64,000 nucleotides of DNA. Source: Rostrohypoxylon terebratum. Its lineage: Eukaryota; Ascomycota; Sordariomycetes; Xylariales; Hypoxylaceae. The stretch is from positions 186,001 to 250,000 of the forward strand of contig MU385867.1 of the NCBI GenBank assembly GCA_022497145.1, in the 5' to 3' direction. A model generated the notes under the pieces. That model was not told the DNA's origin. It saw only the letters and a list, made by a program, of their open reading frames with translations, and searched no databases. The position numbers were made by a program, and so were the translations under genes. This document shows positions 59,554-64,000 of the stretch, piece by piece. Numbering within the stretch: position 1 is the stretch's first letter; the number at the start of each line of letters is the position of its first letter.

Positions 59554-59572
59554 CCGAAGCATAAGGCTTCGG
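59554..59572. repeat. Inverted repeat (7-bp arms, 5-base loop)
   Basis: CCGAAGC, loop ATAAG, GCTTCGG. Lies 106 bp before the start codon of the NLR-like gene, possibly in its 5' leader. Confidence 0.75.
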
Positions 59573-59677
59573 GGGAAATTTTTACATTCTGCCACTTTGG
59601 ATTTATGCCTGTTTTTTCTTCGGTGGCCAAATTTCTTACTCTCTCGCACATACCTAATATCCTAGGATAGTGCTGAA

Positions 59678-62600
59678 ATGTCTAACCAACCATCTCCATT
59701 GAAACTCCTTTCTTTAGGTGAATTATCCATGTCTCACTCATCCCATTCGGCAAAGGCTGATCTTCACAGATGGGGGAGGTGTCCGAGGTCTGGCGAGCTT
59801 GATTATCATCAAGTATCTGATGAAGAGAGTCAATCCAGACAATCCTCCCAAACCATGTGAGTATTTTGACCTCATAGGCGGCACAAGTACTGGAGGGTAA
59901 GTATTCCCACCCAAATACTTAGCGAAAACACATCCTTATAGAACAGGATAATCGCTATTATGCTTGGCCGTCTCCAGATGGATGTACAGTTTTGTATTGA
60001 TAAATACTGCGAATTGTCTGCAGCCATCTTTGAACCGAGAAGGTCTCATCTCAGTCTTCTGCGCAGAAGCGTGGATAAGTGGGATCTCAAGGGAAAATAT
60101 AGGTCAGAGGCCCTCGAGAAATTGATACGTGACGTGGTTGAAGAGAGACTTGGCGACTCCCAGGCCAAAATGTTTGACCCCGAGAGCTCTTGTAAAGTGT
60201 ATGGGATACCTAATCCGACCGTAATATCATGGTTAGACGCTAAATACAGTCCAGGTTTGTTTGCACGTTTACCAAAAGTCTCAACACGCCGGTTCTTATC
60301 CGGTCATATAAAACAGTTGACGATGTGGATACCCAAGCCTTACTTGATTGCAAGATATGGGAGGCTGCTCGTGCAACATCGGCCGCGGCAACTTTCTTCG
60401 ACCCAATCACAATCGGGAGGCAGACTTTTGTTGACGGTGCAACCGGCAATAACAATCCTATTAGACAAGTCCTCGACGAAGCGAAATTAATTTGGCCTGG
60501 CGCTGTCAGCCTCGGTCGCATACAGTGCATAGTTAGCGTTGGTACTGGAGTTCCGAGCCTTGAGGATTTTGGAGATAATCTAAAAGAGTTGGTCGCAACC
60601 CTGAAACGTATTGCCACAGATACAGAGGAAATAGAGAGACGCTTCTACAGAGATCACAAGGATCTAGGCTTAGGAAATAAGTACTTTCGGTTCAACGTCG
60701 ATAGAGGCCTGTCCGATGTTGCCCTTGGCGCTTTCGAGCACATAGACACCATAGAGACAGCGGCAGAGAACTATCTACGGAACGACAGAGTCAAGGAATC
60801 GGTAGAGATGTTAGTATCAAGTAAAGCATCTATGTTCTGTACGTGTCCTTCTTAATAGAACCAGAAAGTTTATTGGTCTAATGGATAATAGGCGTGGTTT
60901 CTCGAGAAGAAAAAGAACGATATTTGAAATGGCTCTACCCTGTGGACACATTGCGACTGTTCAATGATGCCCGCAGTCGCAAGAAAGTAGAAAGCGAATG
61001 GTTCCTTAGAGAGCCTTTAGAGTCTTGGATGCAAGAGACATGCTCAGCTCTCTGGCTCGTAGGCAAACGTACGTCATCTACACCGACATTTAATCTAAGC
61101 TTGGTTATATGGCTAATGTCTTGTTGTAGCCGGAGCTGGGAAAACGGTACTCAGTGCATCTGTTATCGATCTTCTCCAGAAGAAGCCAGATTTCAAAGTA
61201 CTATACTTTTTTTTCTCTTTTGGGGACAACAACACGCAGAGTGTTGTGCATTTCAAGCAGTCTCTGCTATCTCAGCTAGTACGGCGCACCGTACATGAAG
61301 TTAAGGACCATCATGGTTCCTGGCGTGTCCCGATTGCCTTCCAACGCCTGTTTAATGATTATCAGCCATCCCGGGATCCCCCAATAGAACGAGTCGAGGA
61401 GGCATTTTGGGAGTTGCTTGATGAGTCACCCGAGACTTTTATCGTCGTCGATGCATTGGATGAATGTCTAGACCCGGAGAGTCGCCAGTCAGTTTTGAGA
61501 TTTTTGAAACAGTTCCAGACGTATTCGCATGGTAGAAATCACGTAATGGTAACTAGTCGGTGGCTAGATGACATCGACCGAGCAATGCAATCCGCGAAAG
61601 TGGTCAGGATCAAGTCTGGGCACGTTGACCAGGTAATCGAGAGTTATCTTGATCTTTGGTTGACATCTTCAGCCCCTGATTGGTGGGAAAAGGACTTGAA
61701 GATGCATGTAACGCAAAAGATTTTGAAGAGGGCTAAAGGGGTTTTCCGTTGGGCTGCGCTGCAACTTTTAAATCTCAAGCGTTGCGCGAGAGCTTTGGAT
61801 GTGGAGAAAGCACTTGAAGAGCTTCCCAGGGACCTCGAACAAACATATAAGGATATGTTTGACAGGATCTACCATAACCACTACCAACCGGTGGTGTCAG
61901 TCATAAAATGACTAGCTTATTCAAAGCGGCCACTCCTCCTCAGCGAGATTGCTGAAATCGCCGTCTTCCGGAATACGCGAGACTTGGAACATGAAACCAC
62001 CTTGTTCAATCCACGAGAGAGATTTCCCAATATCCACAATATTCGATCTATCCTTTCAGGCTTGATCACTATTTCTGGCGTGGACGATGGGTCTACGAGT
62101 ATCGGCGGTGACGACGGCAAGGTCACCTTCTCCCATTTCACCGTACTAGAATACCTAAAAGGACCTGGTACGGCATTGCATGCGTTCCACGTGGATAAGA
62201 CGGAAGCCCACCGGTTTATCATGGAATCATCATTATCCTATCTTCGATATTACGAAAACGTGTGCTCTCTTGAAGCATCTTCTGAGAATCATCCTTATTC
62301 GGCCTCAGACACGACGATATCGGGCGCGTCTAGTAGTAACAGCTTAGATCTAGGAATCGATCTAATCGCCCAATCAAGCATCCAATTTTACACGAATGAT
62401 CCCGATGACTATACGCGTTATAAGCCATTCCCACTCCTGTTCTACACAATGAAGCATTGGTGGAAACATTGTCTCGCATTTCGCCGAAGTGGCGGGAAAC
62501 AAGAGGAAATCAAACGTATGCTTATTACTGGTCATATGGGACCCATATTTCAACTATCTATCGAGACAGGCTTAACAGAGAGCGCGGATAATCAAATAGA

Positions 62601-63870
62601 CGACGTTTCCCAACTACAATCTCTGTGCGAGTTACATATCTCGTCGTTTGAAATGAGCAAGGCACCTCGGAACTTCAAATTCGACTGGGATGCTGCATAT
62701 CCTCTACACGAAGCAGTCAAAACCGAGGATTGGCATATCGTCAAGATCGTGCTTGATGCGGGAACCGCTATAGACAGAGAAGATGGTAGCTTCCGAGCCC
62801 GACAGTCGGATTGCGATTATATTGACACAATGACCGCCATGCGTCAACTTATAAGCGGCCCGATGACCGACATAAACGACGAGAATGGCATGCGGCATCT
62901 GCGGCATCTTGCTTCGCCCTTAGAAAACATTGACGCTCTAAGTGCGTTGTATTGCTCCAAAGCACAAATTAAGAATCTAGGTTGGACGCCTTTGCATTGG
63001 GCGATCGAAGGGGAAGATAGATCTATCGCTATTAAATTGATAGAGCATGGGGCGAACATACTTTGCGCCTCCTATCTGGGCCTAACCCCCTTAGTGCTAG
63101 CAATAATGACGGGTCAAGAAAATGTGGTGGAAGCAATGATCAAACAAAATAATGAATCATGCATTGCATGGCGAGATGTCCACTGGGGTGATCGGTCAGC
63201 GTTTCACTGGGGAGCGATTCACTGGGCAGCAATCCACTGGGCAGCTTTTTATAGTAATGAAGCTATCGTGACAATGCTGCTTGATGCAGGTGCTCAGATA
63301 AGCGAGAAAGATGATACTGCACTTTCTCTAATGAGTCTCGTTGCTATCGGGGCTTCGGCGTACATGAAGGCTATCATAGACATAGGATACCCAGTATGGC
63401 CACGAATGCGCACAATCAACCTGATTGAAAAAGTATGCGGAGGTGCAGCTTCAGTTATTATATTGCTCATCAGCCATGAAGCAGTTATGCGTAGGTGCAA
63501 CGATCAGCCTCTACACTTTGCTACGAGGTATGGACAATTGGAGCAGTTACTGGAAAATAGTGTCGAGTTAACAATAGAAAACAAAGACGACTGGTCCCTC
63601 CTGGCTAGAATTGTACGTAGAGGATTCAGGCCAGTGGTCAAGGCATTGGTTCCCCGACGGGCAGAAGTTGATACAGTTAACGAGGGTAACGCGTCGCTGG
63701 CGACAGCTAATCAGCATCGAGAGATAATGGAACTATTATTAAGAATGGGCGCAGACACTTCTCTGCGAGAGACTAGAGAAGAAAAGACGGCCTCGGAAAA
63801 TGCAAGAGATGCTAAATACCGTGAACTCGAAAGACTAATACTTGAAATGGAGATAATGGGTTGGGAATGA
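59678..63870 (+). CDS. Patatin-NACHT-ankyrin STAND protein (fungal NLR), interrupted by one in-frame TGA
   Basis: Six segments (59678-59717, 59770-59896, 59947-60198, 60255-60838, 60892-61068, 61130-63870) give 1307 codons in one frame. The N-terminal patatin phospholipase domain is intact: DGGGVRG oxyanion loop at 14-20, GTSTG nucleophile elbow near 51-55 and catalytic DGA at about 200. NACHT follows: Walker A GKPGAGKT at 392-399 and Walker B FIVVDALDE at 497-505, then the conserved LEELPRDLEQTYKDMFDRI. At codon 654 (61909-61911) TGA replaces the Trp expected before LAYSKRPLLLSEIAEIAV. The frame then stays open for 652 codons, with ankyrin repeats from about 917. Termination leaves a 653-residue patatin-NACHT protein. 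Fungal NLRs act in non-self recognition; that role here is inference. Confidence 0.85.
61909..61911 (+). other. In-frame TGA within the NLR-like coding frame (context TGA-CTA-G)
   Basis: Same frame upstream and downstream: VVSVIK, TGA, LAYSKRPLLLSEIAE. Relatives typically read A-L-K-W-L-A at this point, so TGG to TGA is the simplest change. The next four bases are CTAG, matching the UGA-CUA readthrough context. No GT-AG intron removes the codon without breaking the frame or deleting conserved residues. Confidence 0.85.
63161..63252 (+). repeat. Short in-frame tandem repeat within an ankyrin unit (CACTGGG-centred)
   Basis: Four copies of CACTGGG occur at intervals of 15-30 bases, encoding VHWGD, FHWGA, IHWAA, IHWAA where one HWAA is expected at the start of an ankyrin repeat. 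This looks like local duplication. Confidence 0.75.
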
Positions 63871-64000
63871 CGGGATTTTTTTTTATTTGTTTAACGTAAT
63901 GGTTCTCATTCCGCCGGAGCTCTGGACTAGATGCGCATACATTTCTATATCAAAACGTTGGGGCACACTACCCTGGCCTTACCACACCCAAAGTGTAAGT

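Larger units (their letters stand above)
58738..59677. other. Divergent region monooxygenase / NLR-like gene
   Basis: 940 bp, AT-rich at 58900-59070. It contains two short perfect inverted repeats about 100-190 bp before the NLR-like start codon. No gene recognised. Confidence 0.5.

Noticed and set aside
61801..61915. An intron that would splice out the TGA of the NLR-like gene
   Set aside because: The acceptor-like ACTAG at 61911-61915 exists. However, donors close by give introns of about 25 nt, the GTTTGA donor at 61857 gives the wrong phase, and donors further up delete the strongly conserved LPRDLEQTYKDMFD stretch.
61984..63870. Separate downstream gene starting at 61984
   Set aside because: The frame is the same as the upstream exon and homology runs through SKRPLLLSEIAEIAV before 61984. 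There is no promoter-sized gap, so it is the 3' part of one gene.

Overview
This window comes from the nuclear genome of a filamentous ascomycete (Pezizomycotina, most likely Sordariomycetes). The evidence is many short (about 45-130 nt) GT-AG introns, orthologues of fungal housekeeping genes with Pezizomycotina-type sequences, fungal-only families (PTH11-like receptor, DUF1275 protein, bicupin oxalate decarboxylase, patatin-NACHT-ankyrin protein), and gene spacing of about 0.4-3 kb. The order within the class cannot be fixed from sequence alone. Exon boundaries were derived by hand from splice consensus, family alignment from memory and frame arithmetic. Apart from the 5'-truncated first gene and one PARP junction, every model closes in frame.

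Left part (1-31 kb): a 5'-truncated type B carboxylesterase, then a very large ankyrin protein with a nucleotidyltransferase-like N-terminus (3100-9058). A housekeeping block follows: MTD1 (C1/folate), MMS19/MET18 (cytosolic Fe-S targeting), SPC2 (signal peptidase complex), EMC3 (ER membrane insertase), RPC25 (RNA polymerase III), a NUFIP1/Rsa1-like CCCH protein (snoRNP assembly), NSA2 (60S biogenesis), mitochondrial bL21m, MPS1 (spindle checkpoint kinase) and RPP2 (ribosomal stalk).

Middle (31-51 kb): SPT2 (histone chaperone), a BRCT-WGR-PARP enzyme, then more accessory content: a 14-TM MFS exporter, a DUF1275 membrane protein, a secreted oxalate decarboxylase, a 3.1 kb stretch without a recognisable gene, a SulP sulfate permease and an initiator tRNA-Met.

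Right part (51-64 kb): an ASNSD1-like asparagine synthetase-domain protein, a secreted PEBP, a PTH11-like 7-TM receptor, an FAD monooxygenase, and a patatin-NACHT-ankyrin STAND protein (fungal NLR).

The most notable observation is in the NLR gene. Its frame is open across patatin, NACHT and ankyrin regions except for one TGA at codon 654, where family members are expected to carry a Trp codon. The TGA is followed by CTAG, the known UGA-CUA readthrough context. The gene may be a recent null allele, a readthrough gene giving short and long receptor forms, or a target of UGA-to-UGG A-to-I editing. Other points worth checking are the nucleotidyltransferase-ankyrin protein, a GC-AG intron, a start-codon-only first exon in NSA2, and a PARP splice junction that no good GT donor closes in frame.
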